NCBI RefSeq assembly: GCF_030848805.1
Contig: NC_092358.1
Coordinates: 3,038,001-3,102,000 of the forward strand
DNA: 64,000 nt
From: Temnothorax longispinosus
Lineage: Eukaryota > Arthropoda > Insecta > Hymenoptera > Formicidae
Direction: 5' to 3'
Positions 37,201 to 51,480 of the stretch are shown in pieces. How positions within the stretch are numbered: position 1 is the first letter of the stretch; each line of letters starts with the position of its first letter. The position numbers and the translations under genes were made by a program. The notes under the pieces are model-generated. The model was not told the origin of the DNA, did not search any database, and worked only from the letters and a program-made list of their open reading frames with translations.

Positions 37201-40200
37201 CACGTGATAACTATCGAAACTTATTCACGCATTGGTGCGATAAATTCATACTACAAGTGTCCTTCACATTTTATATATACCTAATAAGATTGTTTTCCCC
37301 TCACGTTACTTCCTTTTTATATTTTCTTTCTGCCTGGCTTTGTTCGCTTATATTCTCCCTTCATTTTTTTGTCTTTCATCATAAACTCTCGCAAAGACTC
37401 TCGCATCGAAGCATCGAAACATAACAATGAAGTCTTTTCCCGGATAGTCCTATAATTAAGATATCAGACTCGGTGGAGATAGAGAAGCAGCACCGACAAG
37501 AAACCAACGATCGTCTTTTTCGATCTTCTATGAAAATTAAAAAAAAGAGAGATCGAAGATAATGGACTCGTTGATATTTCCGTCGTCGCAATGATCACGA
37601 CAAACGCGTCTCGACAACCTACCTAGAAGAGGAAATTTCATTTTCTCGCAGTCTACTGATTTCTTTCCGTCACGATCTTGCTTTTTATCCGACGTACGCT
37701 GTTATTCTGTTCTTTATTTTCTCTCTTTCTTTCTTTTTTGTTCACTTCATATGAACTACCGCACGTCGATTGTGTGCGTTCAATATTGCCGATCGTTCCG
37801 TTTGCCGCGACAAACCGCGAATTTCGCCATGCAATGCCAATAAAGTTACACTATTCCCCGATACGTTAAACTTTACTGTTTTATCAAAGAGTCAGCATAT
37901 AAAGGAAGGTTTTACTTTTCTCACGTGGGCATATTTGGATAATTTGGACAATAGACGTGAAATAACATAATTTTCTAATTATTGTTTAAATGTCAGGTAT
38001 TGAAATTATGTTTTGCCAACATTTACCATTTATAAAAGTTTCCATTTTGCTAATTATTCACACATCTGCTATTACGTAAAAAAAATATTATTAAAAAACC
38101 CCTTTAATCTTTAATTAATTACACAATTCGTTCCTGCACTTTGTTATAACGGTTCATAGGAAAACGTATAACCAATTAAACATTAAAAAGGAATATTCCT
38201 TTTCAACTTATTATTTAGATTTTACATAAGTTATAATACTCAATTTATAATATTTTAATATTTTAATATATTCAGATTTATAAATCTGATAAAAAACGCG
38301 ATCAGTCTTTGTTATTGAAAAAAATATCTTTATTAATGCAGTGTCGTTTCCTGTAAATTAATAAAAGATTCCCTCTATGTGTGTTTGGATCAACTGCGAT
38401 ATTCATGAATGTAGAATGTAGATATTCTGCATGCATTTATAAAATAAAAATATTATCGCTTTTTGTAACGTTACACAAAGGCCGGTACGATTCTCGTTCA
38501 GAGGATACCTCCGACCATCGCGCGACGCTGAAGACCAATTAGGAAGAAAAGTAAGCGAAGCAGGTCGTTTGAGCGTCTATTAGATGCAAGAAGACACTCG
38601 ACGCATTGTTGCGTCATCCGCCATTGTCGCGAGCAATTATTACAGTTATATTATTACGTTATCGTTTCGCAGCAAAGTACGTTTCTTTCGCGTTTCGTTT
38701 TTAATCCAACTCTTTTCAGATTTATTAAGAATTCTCAGGTACCTGGATACATCGTTCAAGAGCGAAGAAAACAAACCTTTCGAGCGTCATATCAAAGAAC
38801 GATTTAGGACTTACAATTGACGCGTCGCGAATTTCTATCTATGATATTTGCGTAATTCTACAGTTAAAGAAAACGAAAGAAAAGATGTCCTTCGCCAAAG
38901 GGGAGGAAGAGGTGCCTTAAGCCGAGAGAACTTCGCTCCTCTTACATTATAATCGTGCCGCCAACGAGCACTCCGCTCCCGTTAACTTTTTAACTAGTTG
39001 CAAATTAAAATTTAACTCCAGTGTATCCACTCTCGCCTCTTACTCACCGCCATTCGGCAGTTTCTGGCACCATAACTCGGTAAAACACTTCTCGATTGTT
39101 CGAAGAGAGCTAGAACGCGAGAGACGAAAAACTCTTCAATTTTATTTAAACATTCTCTTCAATAATAATTATAATATCATTTATTTAAAGTCTTGCGTTT
39201 AATAACGAAAGTATTACAAGTAAAGTTTTAATGACGTAATCGGTTCTTTCTTATCGTATTAAGATCGTGTGTTGTAGATAAAAATATAGAAGTAAACGCA
39301 TTGCATTATATTTAATGCACTTAAGCACTTCAATTTTATATGCATTGGATATCATTAATTAAATTGTTAAAATGCATTACATATTAATTGTGACTCTAGT
39401 TTTGAAATTTGTATAGAGGATTCTCGAAATTTGGTCTTGATCCAACAATCATTTCACCGCTTTCAGAAAATTACTTCATTTCCCTATTGTTTTGTCGGCA
39501 CTTTCACATGCACATACAGGAACACGCTACAGACATTATGCAGATGTAAATCTATTTAATTTACCAAATTCCACGTATAAGAACCAAATGCTATTCTTTT
39601 GTGTCGCGCATAAATATAAGAGTTTATGAAATTTCCACCGGCAGAAAAATGCATTGCTTCACAGGCAGTAAAAATGCCGGCAGGTCGAGATTGCATTTTT
39701 TTTTCAGTTTCAGGGAGGGAGATGTACCAGAGGGCCAGAGGGAAGAGAGAAGACAGGCTTTCTCTCGGGACGAAGATATTCTTAATACGCTACATTCCAA
39801 GGTCGCGGCTAATCCGCCGAGGGAATTCGTCAACGAAGACGAGATGACAGCTTAGAGGTTTCACGAATGTCCGAGGGACTTTAAATTAAACGGGTTTCGC
39901 CCGACGAAGTATCTATGGAATTTTTATTCGCTGCAATCTGTAGTACAAAAAACTCTTGGCAAGTAGAACATATCACGTAGAGCTCCTTTAAAAAATAGCA
40001 GTTTTATATCAGAAGTTATACGCGTAGAATTATTCACAAATTATTAATCATTTCAATAATTCTTTATTATTATTATTATTTATATATTTAATAATAGTAT
40101 AAGAGATGTAAAATATACTGTGAAAAAGATTTGCCCTACACTGCAAGTTTTCCGAATGTTGAAATAGATCATTCTGCTAAAATACGCGTAATTTCGCGAT

Positions 40201-42300
40201 AACTATATAATGATATTTCGCAGACAACTTCGCATATCCACAATTGTAATTGCTTGATTTTCGCGACGGTGAGGAGTCTTGCCACGGAATGCGCACGAGT
40301 TTACCAAGAAAAATGGTAACTGCGCGGATCTCTTTTTTTTCTCGCTACCGAGGCTTTGCGGTAACAGAAATATACATAAACTGCGCGAGATACATTATGA
40401 TAAATAATGCATAAATATACATAAGTATCAGAAGCGGCAGAAAAGTTCGAAACCTTTACAAGAAATCTTATAAAGACTTTTACGAGAAAAGTTCCGTTGC
40501 GTTCTCGCGATATTGGAAGATAGACGCGCGCGCAGGAACGCTCGAAACACACACACACAACACACGCGCGCAACTATATAGTGCATATATAGTGCATAAA
40601 AAAGCAGGGACGTCGCTTGTGATCAATGCGCAAGCACATTTACATCACAATGTAAAATCGACGCGCGTAGCTTAATTTCGCAGAGTCGGAGAATTTCGTA
40701 GCTAGCGTCGATACTCTTCATAATTCGGTTGAATTATTCATCGGCTGCTTTAATCTGTGTCCCGGATTTTAATAATGAACGTGGCAGTTATACGAGAAGT
40801 ATTCCCAACGCATTAATGAAGCGCAGATTATATTTGACAAATGAAACGAGCGCCACTTACCTCGATATAATGTATGAATCGAGGATTGTGTGAGAGATAT
40901 AATTTTCATTCATAGACAAAACTTTATCTCCTTATGGATCTTATCCGATGACAGATCTTACAGAAATCAAATATATGTAAAACTTTGTTATTCTCGTAAA
41001 AATACTATTTTTAAAATTGTATAAAAATATATATACAAATATATATTTATCGTAGTGGTCGACACAATTTTTGAGACACTTGCGACAATTTAAAAAATAA
41101 TTGTAATGTTCATCTGTTTCACTCAAGCTACAAATTGTGATCTAATAAAATCGAAAATTATTTATATATTCTTTTTATTCATTCTTGTGTTATTATATAT
41201 GCTCTTATTATTATTTATTCTTTCATAAAACTTCCAGAATATTTTGAATGATTAAATAGCATGAAAATTCAACATTTTTAGTTAAATTGAGCCAAAACTT
41301 GAATAATCATATAAAATACGTTTTGCTATTTTACATCAAATAAATTCGATATTAAATATCAACAAACTCGACATGTCCGGTAAAACATTGAATTCATCTT
41401 CTAATGTGCCTTACGATATTATTTAAAAAATCGTATATCATTTTAAAAATCAAAATAATTTTGAATTTTTTCATTTAACGAATAAAGATTTTCGACTTTT
41501 TGAAGTTACAAGTAAAACAGATAAATGTTTTCTTTACAATTTTTTTATTTAACTGCCGCAAGTATCTAAAAAATTGTGACCGTTATAATGAAAACCATGT
41601 GTATATACCTACATACGTCTCATTAGAAATAATGAACATAAAATAATGAAAATCATAGGTCATATATAAATTTTAACTCATGGTATAATTGGATGTAGTT
41701 ATGTAATAAGGCATAAAGCGCCATTTTCGTGATTTTTAGTTCTATATTAATTTTTATTCTGTATTGTGGATAGAAAATTTTCTTAAAACGCACATATAAC
41801 ACATGAAATTGTACTTGAAGAGGATTATAGTTTGGAAATTATATTTGAGATAATGTTGGCGCAGAATTTCTAATGTTTCGCGATATTTGCGCTAACGGAA
41901 AAGCAAGATTTTGGAGTTGGTTCCGCATTGCAGAATTGCGTCCAATTATAGTAAAATAGTCTAGAAATGTCTTTTCGTTAAAATTACGCTATTTAGTAGA
42001 CATTGAAATTTAGGTGGTACCAACACTGGGAAATTTTGGCCATCCCTGATGCTTTGCGAGACAAAACTGCATTTAGCGCGCAAAGGAAACATACACTGCG
42101 ACATACAAATAATAACATGCATATTTTTCTGTATTTTTCTCGTTCTCGATGAGGTCGCGCCGTGATGCAAAGACACTAACGAAGCGGCGTCCAAACTGAA
42201 CCGTAATTTTATTCGTAATTCCGCGACCGGCGCGTCAAGAGACTCATAACAAGTGCAAACGGTGCGGCGCGTTCGCGAGTTTTCAAAAAGAAAGGAAAAA
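34261..42300. other. gene-free stretch, mostly AT-rich
   Basis: No gene is supported. The interior at about 36540-36830, 37970-38460 and 40930-41880 is strongly AT-rich. A short CA run lies at 40549-40560. Frames such as 36097-36339 on the minus strand were read and not recognised. Confidence 0.5.
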
Positions 42301-45300
42301 AAAGAAATTATTTCACGCCGGGATGGCACTCCATAGGACGAGGCGACAGTAACGGTGCAGTGCTGATGCACGCGCGTAAGAGCGCGCCGTTGGCGTTGCG
42401 AACAAGTAGGGCGGATTTTGCGAGCGCGGCAGGAAAGCCGAGGGAAGAGCGAGAGCGCGCGAGAGTGCATGGCAAAGTATAACGGCCGAACGCAGCTCTC
42501 TCACCACGGACGGACCGGGCGCGGGACGAACAAATTGCACGTTCCCAGTCTCGTTAAAACAATGTCGCCGTGTAAAAGGTGCGGGAGGGCGCGGGAGCGG
42601 GACGACGAGAAGGTGGGAAACGACACGAAGGGTATACGGAGTACAGATGCGAAGAGGGCAAAGAGGAGGACGATAGTAGAACGGGCTAGGTGAACTGCTG
42701 CAGCTTCCATCGAAGCAGTATTCAAGTGGAAAGAGCTCTTCGCTCGTTAGCATTTAATTGAGAACCTACTCGCGGGGGGAGGTTGGGGGGTAGGAGGTGG
42801 GAGAGAGTACCTTGCCTTCCCCTACAGATCTCTCCCATCGTAACGACCGGTCGACGGGCTCGTTTAAATATTTTAATAATCTCTTGTATCGCGAATGGCG
42901 ATTCGAATATTTAGCGGTGCCACGATATCCCAGGACGGCGGAATACTCCCTTTGCCACCGTCGCTCGAAATATGTATGAAACGCGGGGTCGCGAGACCGT
43001 CGAAGCCGGTTAAGATCGGACCAGGCAGTCGTTGAGAGAGAGAGATCCTTTTCGCGACGTCCTTTTTACAAAGAATTTTACCAGACAATTAAGTTGATAT
43101 TAATTGAGGCTCGCGTACGAGACCTGATTACGAGCCGTATCGAAAGACCGCGTAAAAGCGCTCTTGTCTTTACTTAATTTTACAATTTTAAAATTCATAT
43201 TTGAGGCAAACCTAAGAGAAACAAAGAAATTACGCGATAGAAAAACGTTCCATAATACTGTTCTCTAAAGAAAATCTTTTATTTAATCCTTAACTGACAT
43301 GCCGCGATCTCACGGAGAACCGCTGCTTTCAAAATATCTTCTTTCTTTATGAAATGTTTTATCCATGAAAAATAAGATAAAAAGCTAATATTCTTTACTA
43401 AATATTCTTCTTTAAATAATCATATTAAGTAATAATAAGATAAACTTTGTTTATGAAGATTTTGCAACCACAAAATCTGTAAAGGTCTGAGAGATCATAT
43501 TATGTCAGTTAAAAGAGAAAAATAAAAGAAAATGTTAACTAAAAGAGTTATATCGGATTGAAAATTGTATATTTATAGATAGAAACCCTCCCGTACGAAC
43601 TCGCGCTCTCTTTTTACATGGGAGATATTATTTATCGCGAATTTATCGATTATGCTTACTAAAAGTGTAGCGTAATAACGATAGCTCACACGATAGTACG
43701 TTTTTCATATAGAATGTCGAAGCACTGACTCGTGACGACCATTATCCAGTTTGCCTGTACATGTCGCCAAGACTGACGGACACGACAAGAGAGGAAAAAA
43801 AATAAGATTTTTTCCGATTAATCGCATCGTTGACTCAATCGACCTGACTTCCATCCCACCGCGAAGTAGGCCGTTGTAACGAGCGACTTATATCGATCTG
43901 CATCGGCCTTCGAATTTTCCGCTCTGCTGGAATGTGCGATTTACTCTAGCGCTTTGAGGTCTAAAACTTTTTCGTACAATCACATCGACTCATTCCTACA
44001 TATATCACCGTCCGTAATTAGGACGTCCCGTGAATTACATAATAAAGTTCTTTAATTAATTTTGATTCAATTTTTAGTTAAATATTATGATATCTGTTGA
44101 ATTAAAACTTTGAAGTAAAATCCGTGAAAACAGTGTGTAATAATGTATGATAAAACTGTATGATAAAACAAAATTAATTAACAATAACAATTATTGTACT
44201 TTAATTTTTGTTTTTCAAAAGTTTATTATATCAGCTATTTTCTTTTTGCAAATTTCTTTTCTAACTTTAATATACATATTTTTCTAACTACACAATAAAT
44301 ATTTTTGCTGTTAGAGAGATGGTAATTTAAACTCGTAAAGCATCATGTGAAGATAATATTGTAATCGTAAAAAACAATATTCATACAAAAAATTGTAAAT
44401 TAAAAAAATATATTATTTGACACCCAAATAAATGTAAAATTCCATTTTTATACAAATGTGTCACAAGTACGGCACAAATTTAATAACCTGTTATAAAAGC
44501 TTTTGACGAAAATACTAGTTTTGTAAAATGTAGCAATATGTAACACATTTTATTCGCTATGCTTATACGAATAAAAGATTTTTTTATACGATGAGTTGAT
44601 GTTCGTGTAATTTTATCATCCATAAGATCAATTAACCACGATCAATTGAATTAAATTTGATGATAGCTGTAGTCAAATTGTCTCACTTGAAAGACTGATT
44701 CTTTCAAACAATCATAATTAAAGCTATCGAACTTGGAGAATCCAGGTTATATTAAAAAGCATTGTGATTAAGAAAGCCCGATAAAATTATCACCATAATT
44801 CACTGATCTTTATGCGTTTCTCCTTACTGGTAAACTTCCCATTCATCGGAATATTCCAATAATCCACGTCTCCGAGCTATGCGAGGAAAGTTCGTTGCAG
44901 TTTCCGTTACTTCGTGAGTAAATAACATCAGTTATTAAACGGATATTTACATACACGTCACGGAGAGAGAGAGACGAACTTCTCAAACGATCCCAGGAGT
45001 ACCCCATAAAAATGTCCTTATGCGATACCACCGCCGTCGGAAATATACCCTTTGACCTTTGATGGAGCAACCTGACCTGCGGGCAACGTTAGCCAGACGA
45101 CTTTGTAACCTTGTCTCTATCCTTCTCTCTTTCTCTTCCTCCCTCTATCTCTCCCTTTTTGTTAAACCATCTCTCCTCTCCGAAGCCCTTTACACCTTGT
45201 GCTCTCTAGCAGATCAACCAGGTATCCAGATTCATTAGCGCGTCCACTCGTCCAGTGTACAAAGTTTCCCCACGGCTTTAGAGCTACGAAAATCCACCAA

Positions 45301-46519
45301 GAGAGCCCACAGCTGATTAGCTCATCTTCGCGGATACATAGCCCGATGATCGGCAAATATCGACGCACGACGTTAGCCGGTCCTTCTGCTTACGGATTTC
45401 ATTCGCGGTGTGGCTCGTTTGCCGACCTGTGTATATATACACACGTTGGGTGGCCCAGGGAATGCACGCCGGTATACCTGGCAGTATTTGCTGTTTGCAG
45501 TTACTCAACCTATCTATGTTTTCCCTTCCTCTCGTTCGCGCTACGTCTTCGGTGCTGTCTCGCATTCTCGCACAACCCTTCTCTCCCGCGGCCAGGGAGA
45601 GTGCTACTACCTACTACCGTCGTGCGTTGCCTCGTACGCAACGACATATCCCCATGTGCTCTCAGAATACCGGAGATTGGCGAGCAGACGGAGGACAGGA
45701 GAGAAACAGTCTACCGAGAGGGATTTTATTATACGGTAAAACGGAAACCCTGAGGAGTATAACCGTGAAAATGTATACAAATAATACGAGCGCCGCAAAA
45801 CAGACGGTGGCGATAACATCGTGAGCACGGCGACGAGAGACGCGCGCCACGATAGCAAAACGGTAAGAAGGTGACTATTATAATATCTGCGAAGCTGTCA
45901 ATCGGGCGACGTGCCAAACATGATAGCAAAGGCCGCAAGATTAAAATCTGATGAAATATCTGTGAACCATGTATGTTTTTTGTTTGGTAAATTTTTCTTA
46001 TAGAGAATTTAAAACGCACGGACATTTATGTTTCAAGTAAAATCGGTCGAAACCCCTTAGAATTGCTATCGTTAAAATTAAAATTGCGGTTTCTCAGAAA
46101 GACTCCGTGCGGTTGAACGCGCGCATTCAGTACATCCATTTTCCGAGGAACGTTTTCCGTTAATCTCCCCAATGCGACACCGTACAATGTAGGAAGTCGG
46201 TTTGCCAGGAAAGTCGTTGGTGTCGGAACGTTTTTCTCGGCGGCCGTATCGGCACCAGGAGCAAATTCAACGGCGGATAATATATCTTTACAACGGCCGT
46301 TGTGTTACGTATACCGTCGCCGTGTAACATCGATCCGCCGCACTTAACGTTCCCGAACGCGTAAAACGCAGTGCTCGAAAATTCGATTCCCCGCGATACA
46401 AACCTTCCGGAAACGCAACTCCTCGTTCAACATGAACAGAGATAAACCATTCGGTACCGGCTAGCAGGACGCCGTCCTTTTCGACGGATATACATATACA
46501 CACACGTTTTATATCTATA

Positions 46520-46521
<2 letters not shown>
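42301..46521. other. gene-free stretch with GC-rich island at 42.3-42.8 kb
   Basis: The island at about 42310-42830 is GC- and purine-rich and open in several frames on both strands. A second island lies at 45160-45860. Neither shows a protein I can recognise. The DNA between them (43160-44800) is AT-rich. Confidence 0.5.

Positions 46522-46565
<44 letters not shown>
46522..46565. repeat. (TA)n microsatellite
   Basis: An uninterrupted TA run of about 22 units with a degenerate TATATC lead-in. Confidence 0.95.
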
Positions 46566-46567
<2 letters not shown>

Positions 46568-49500
46568 TTGTACATGTACCGACGGCTTTAACGAATCCGA
46601 CACGAGAATCGCCTCTAGGGACGGAACTAAATCACTCGCGAACAGCTTCGTAACAATAGGTTTTTGAACACGTGCGAGTATCTCTGCGAGAGAACAAATG
46701 AACTACATGCTATAGTATCGAAAAATAATGAAATATATTCGAACCGTCATGAGCGATCTTTATAAAATATTTCATTTATTATTCACATATATATCTATAT
46801 TCAGCGGTTTCTATGTTCCAACAACAAAATGGACTAGTAGGTCCATTCCGAATCTGAGGATACAGATAGAGGATTCATGCTTCGGGGATCATGCCATGAA
46901 AGGTACAAGGCACTCCGACTTTTTTCGATCGCGCGATCAGGAAAACCGTGTGAATCCATCCCTCCTTCCATCGTCCTCCGTTTCTCGGAGCGTTCGCGCG
47001 GTGGCGGATAGCCGGCTACACGGTTTCACCATTATCGGGTGTTTACGAGGACGACGACGAGGGGTGTAGCACGAGGCACACACGAGGACGACGGGGGTCG
47101 CATCGCCGCCGGTGGAGATCGCATCGGTCGCTCCGCATAATAACTAGCTACCCCGCATTTACATTTTAATACGACCGCTCTGCATAGCGGATAAAAGATA
47201 TATACCTATCGCGGATGAAATCACCCACTGTTATCCCTACGTCGTCATCGACGACACCGCCGCGTACACACACGCTCCAATTCGACTTTCGTCGAAACAA
47301 TTCGACCGCGATAAATCATTTTTCCTAGACTACGTTTGGAAATATCGTTCTACCTCATTGTTCGATGTGTTTCGAATAAAATACCTCCGAACGGCAAAAT
47401 ATTCTCAGAACATAAACACACATGTGTGTGTATATTTTATTATAAACTAATTAATTCATCGCCAATATGAGTAATTATTGTATAAATATTAAGCATATGT
47501 TTATCGAATGAAAATACTGCTTTATAGATTTATTAATTCCCGTTGATTAATTTATCTAAAGACTCCTATTTGCTGCTTTCAAGAATAAAAACAGAAGAGA
47601 TAGAAAAATAAAAATTTTAATTTTGTTACTGTCGTTTGTCACTGTCATCAAAGTGCCATTTTGTCACGTTAAAGTGAATGTATCAGCTTTTAAACGAAGT
47701 TACAGTTCTTAATTCGCAAATCTATCGAATGCAATACATCTGGCGCGTGGCACTCCAGTTTTTTATAGATATATATTTTTTTCCGTTAACAGGAATTTAA
47801 TATCGAAATCGTACCATCCGAGCCGATATCGGAAATTTTGACCGCGCGGAAATGGATGGAAAATGGATAATATTAACAGCACCCTGCGCGCGCGCGCGTG
47901 GGCGAGTATTTAAAATCCAAATGATTTCAGGTGAAAACGATGACGATCAGTTAGTCGGCGAAACTGGAGCGTTATCTAATCTCGAAGCGGTATAAATTTT
48001 ATAAATTTCCCGAACTACTTTGCCGATGTAATTTGTTACCTGAAATAGGTTCAGCGCAAGAAATTTTCAGTCGTCAGTGCCGATTGGGAACATCGAAGGG
48101 GAGATTTTGGAGAGGGTATCGCATGTGTTGTAGCACGGATCCGGGAAGCCGGCTAGATATCCATTAAGATAGTACCGGGCCATCTTTAACGGCGAATCAG
48201 AATGTCGACAACAACGGCTGGCAGGGGTTGGTGTCGAGGGAATGACGAAGCAAGAAACACGGCCGTCGTTTCACCGCGTGGTTTACGAGTTTCTCTCCAG
48301 TGTCCTGAACGCGATTTTGCAAGTGGATAGGCTGTGAAAAACGTTCCGGAACACGGACACGGCGTTTTTTATTCTGATATTATTTGGAAAGATGACGCGC
48401 ATTTAATCCACCCGGGAAAAAGCAAAATTGCAATGTTTTAAATATTAAAATGCTCATCTTTCTTGAATTATACTTGTCTAACTCAATTTTATCCTAAAAC
48501 TATCCACGACAATATTTACATTTCAATTATTTAATTCTCTGAAATCGTAACTTTATATTTAAATATGTTTGTCTAACTATGATTTGAAAGTACGTTATTA
48601 AAAAAATTAAATACATTTCGATACGCAGGCTACTCAGTCGCAAGTGCAATTAACGAGCAAATGGAGTTAATTGACAGTTAATTTATTAAATGTCGAAAAA
48701 GTGCGCTGATGGAGGAGCAGTAGCTAAAGTCATAATTGCGAATGCACTCAGCTTTTTTATGCTTCGATTAGATTCACCGCTGATTTAATGTAATCCAATT
48801 TTCAAACTCGATTCCATCGATTCAAGATCGATAAATGGAAATCGATTTTTTCTTCCTGATAAAATCTGTGCTCTTATTCAATATAGATTTTTAATATCGG
48901 TACTCCGAAGATTATTAATTTGTCAATTTATATATCCCACCCAATGCACATCTCAGTGCGAAACAGTATTCGCTTTCTCGGCAAGTCTATAACTAGACGT
49001 GGCTCATGTCGAGCAATGAATATCGGGATACGGAAATGGCGAGAGCTCTGTGAATGCGTCCTCGTCGTGTTCGCACATATATAACGGTGATTTATTAGGT
49101 GGGGAATTCCAATTCGCGGCCTGACTCGGCCGTGCGTCGTGTCGCCGTCGAATCCCGTAAACATCTTCGATCCGCTCCTCGGCAGTTTCTGTTTATCCCT
49201 CCCTTCGAAAGAACTTCATAAATTTCAACTCATTTACCACCACGATTTTTCCGGGATCTCGATCGCGACGCGATCGCGCGTACGAATCGCGAAAACACCG
49301 ACCTAAAAGAGCGCGTTCGAGCGCGCGAATGCTTCTACCACGAATTGAAACGAGTGCATTTACTCGTAAAGAAAGCAAAGGTAATTTCTTCAAGTATTTT
49401 TAAGAGCTCTTGAATTAAGTCAAACGTCGAAGATCATTTGAACATTTTGTGAGAAAGACCTAAAACTGTTTTCGTTGTAGCGTCTAACGTTCTTTTTTAT

Positions 49501-51332
49501 CTCCTACATAATTTGATATGAATGATATGATATTACAAGTGTACAACACTTTGTTCTCTCTATTTTTGTCTTTAATGATATTAATTAAGATAACAAATAT
49601 TGAAGAAATACCGAGAGAAATATTCAATCAAATAACACAAAGAGTCTATTCAATATCATATTCGTCAAAGAATTTGCTGTCGATAGAGAAAAGATGCGGA
49701 CAGCTCGTACATAGAATAAGGAAATAGATCACGTTATTTAATCTGAATGTCAGGAAAAGCGAATGCGGTGGATATCGACAGGGAATCAATTCTGTATGTA
49801 CAATTCAATCAAGACCAATCGTTTCTGGCCTGCGGTATTATAGGCAAGAGATTGTCGGACTCATTTTTCCTCCTCTGACATTTCACCTAACTCGCAAAAG
49901 TATGATCGCTTCGTTATCTCCGCGTATGAATCGCGACCATTCCCGTTTCGTGCTGATCTTAATTTCATTTACGGCGGAACGCCCGAAACGCGAAGTTGCG
50001 CTTCGCCGCGCAGCGGAAATAAATTGGTGCTGTGCAATTACATTACATCCACTAATTTGTTTTGGTCTTTTGCAATGTGACAGAAGACTGGCACTCTCGG
50101 CTCGGCGCTGCAAAATACGTAATACGCCAAGTTGAGGAAGAAAGGCGGAAGCGAAGCAACAGCCATTTTCATTACCAGCTTCCCGTGCTTGTTAACATTT
50201 TACGAGGCGCAACTCAACTCTAAATATTTAAGCGCGCTCATCGAAATGTTGGAGCGTTTTGTCGGAGACACATCTAATAATAAAGTGACATATACTTTAA
50301 AAATTCAATAAAGTAGCAACATCCTCCATTTTTCTGTCTTGCAGCCATTTTTAGAATATAAATTGCCAGTATTTTTTATCTTAAAAAAAAAAAGATAAAT
50401 TGACATAAAAATTCGCGCATATATCAATTCTTGAACATCGTCAATTGGTAATGTGTGGCAGACAAACGCAAGTAAAAAAGGAACGAACTGCAGCAGACGC
50501 GTTCGACGCCGTGCGCGTGGCTTGCAGACAAAAATATTGGTTCGCTGGTAGTGAGTTATACGACGGTAAGGTATTATTCCGCGGTAAGGTATGGCGCAAC
50601 GGCGAAATCTGGTTCCGTTATCTATGCGCCATATCCGTGAATTCCACCATGAAAATAACAGTCCGAAGAAATAACGTATTCACAGGGGCGAGACTACGCG
50701 CTCGCACGCCGGCGTGGTTTTCCATCGTTTCGATACTCTCCGCGTTTTCGTTGAGTGAAGACGAGGGATGCGACGAATAATGCGAACAGCGGGAAACGCG
50801 GCGACGAAAAAGAAACGTGGCGACTCATACATATGCAAGAAGTTCCGGGGGTTTAAAATGCAGCCTGAAAACCGCGTCCACGATCGAGCGAAACGGCAAG
50901 AAACGAATAATTACATAATATAATCGTATATCGAGCACGTTCGATTTTCCAACTATTTAAATGCTGGCTTCAAAATAAACGAACCATGTTGTTATTTCTG
51001 AATGTGACTAAATATATTATAAATTTATAATCTAATAGAAATTTAAAACTTGCTATGTTTAAAATACCATAAAAGCGTGAAAAATTCGCGTTTATAAACA
51101 TGACATACTCCGATTATTTTAAAAAAGTAATAACTACATCAATCATTAATTATAACATCATATATATATATCTATATATCATATATCAAAGAAAGTTAAA
51201 TTAGTTTATAAACATAGAATACGTTAATAAAATATAAACGTATTTTAATAGCAAAGATACTTAAAAAGTAATTTACTGCAAATTGGTAAAATAATATATT
51301 ATTAAGATTAAAGGATTTTTATAACATGTGTT
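46566..51332. other. gene-free stretch
   Basis: No gene is supported. A GC-rich patch lies at about 46900-47110 and a short (GC)n run near 47886-47899. The rest is moderately to strongly AT-rich. Confidence 0.5.
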
Positions 51333-51335
51333 TAA

Positions 51336-51477
51336 GGGTGGGTATACACTTAGAAAACGAACGCCGAACGAACAGCGAATCGTGCATTTGTATACCATGT
51401 GTGCTTAGCACGAATAAGATACAAATGCACGATTCGCTGTTCGTTCGGCGTTCGTTCGCTTAAGTGTATACCCACCA
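51336..51477. mobile_element. Harbinger-like MITE with TAA target duplication
   Basis: The left end reads GGGTGGGTATACACTTA and the right end, on the other strand, TGGTGGGTATACACTTAAG. The arms continue through CGAACGCCGAACGAACAGCG and a TGCACGATTCG block; the loop is about 30 bp. TAA occurs on both sides (51333-51335 and 51478-51480), the 3-bp target typical of PIF/Harbinger elements. It has no coding capacity. The family assignment rests on target size and G-rich ends. Confidence 0.75.
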
Positions 51478-51480
51478 TAA

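Noticed and set aside
42313..42753. 146- and 169-codon minus-strand frames near 42 kb
   Set aside because: They overlap each other in different frames within one GC-rich island and show no family resemblance or splice pattern.
45199..45824. 184- and 138-codon plus-strand frames
   Set aside because: Three plus-strand and several minus-strand frames cover the same GC-rich bases; none has a recognisable motif.
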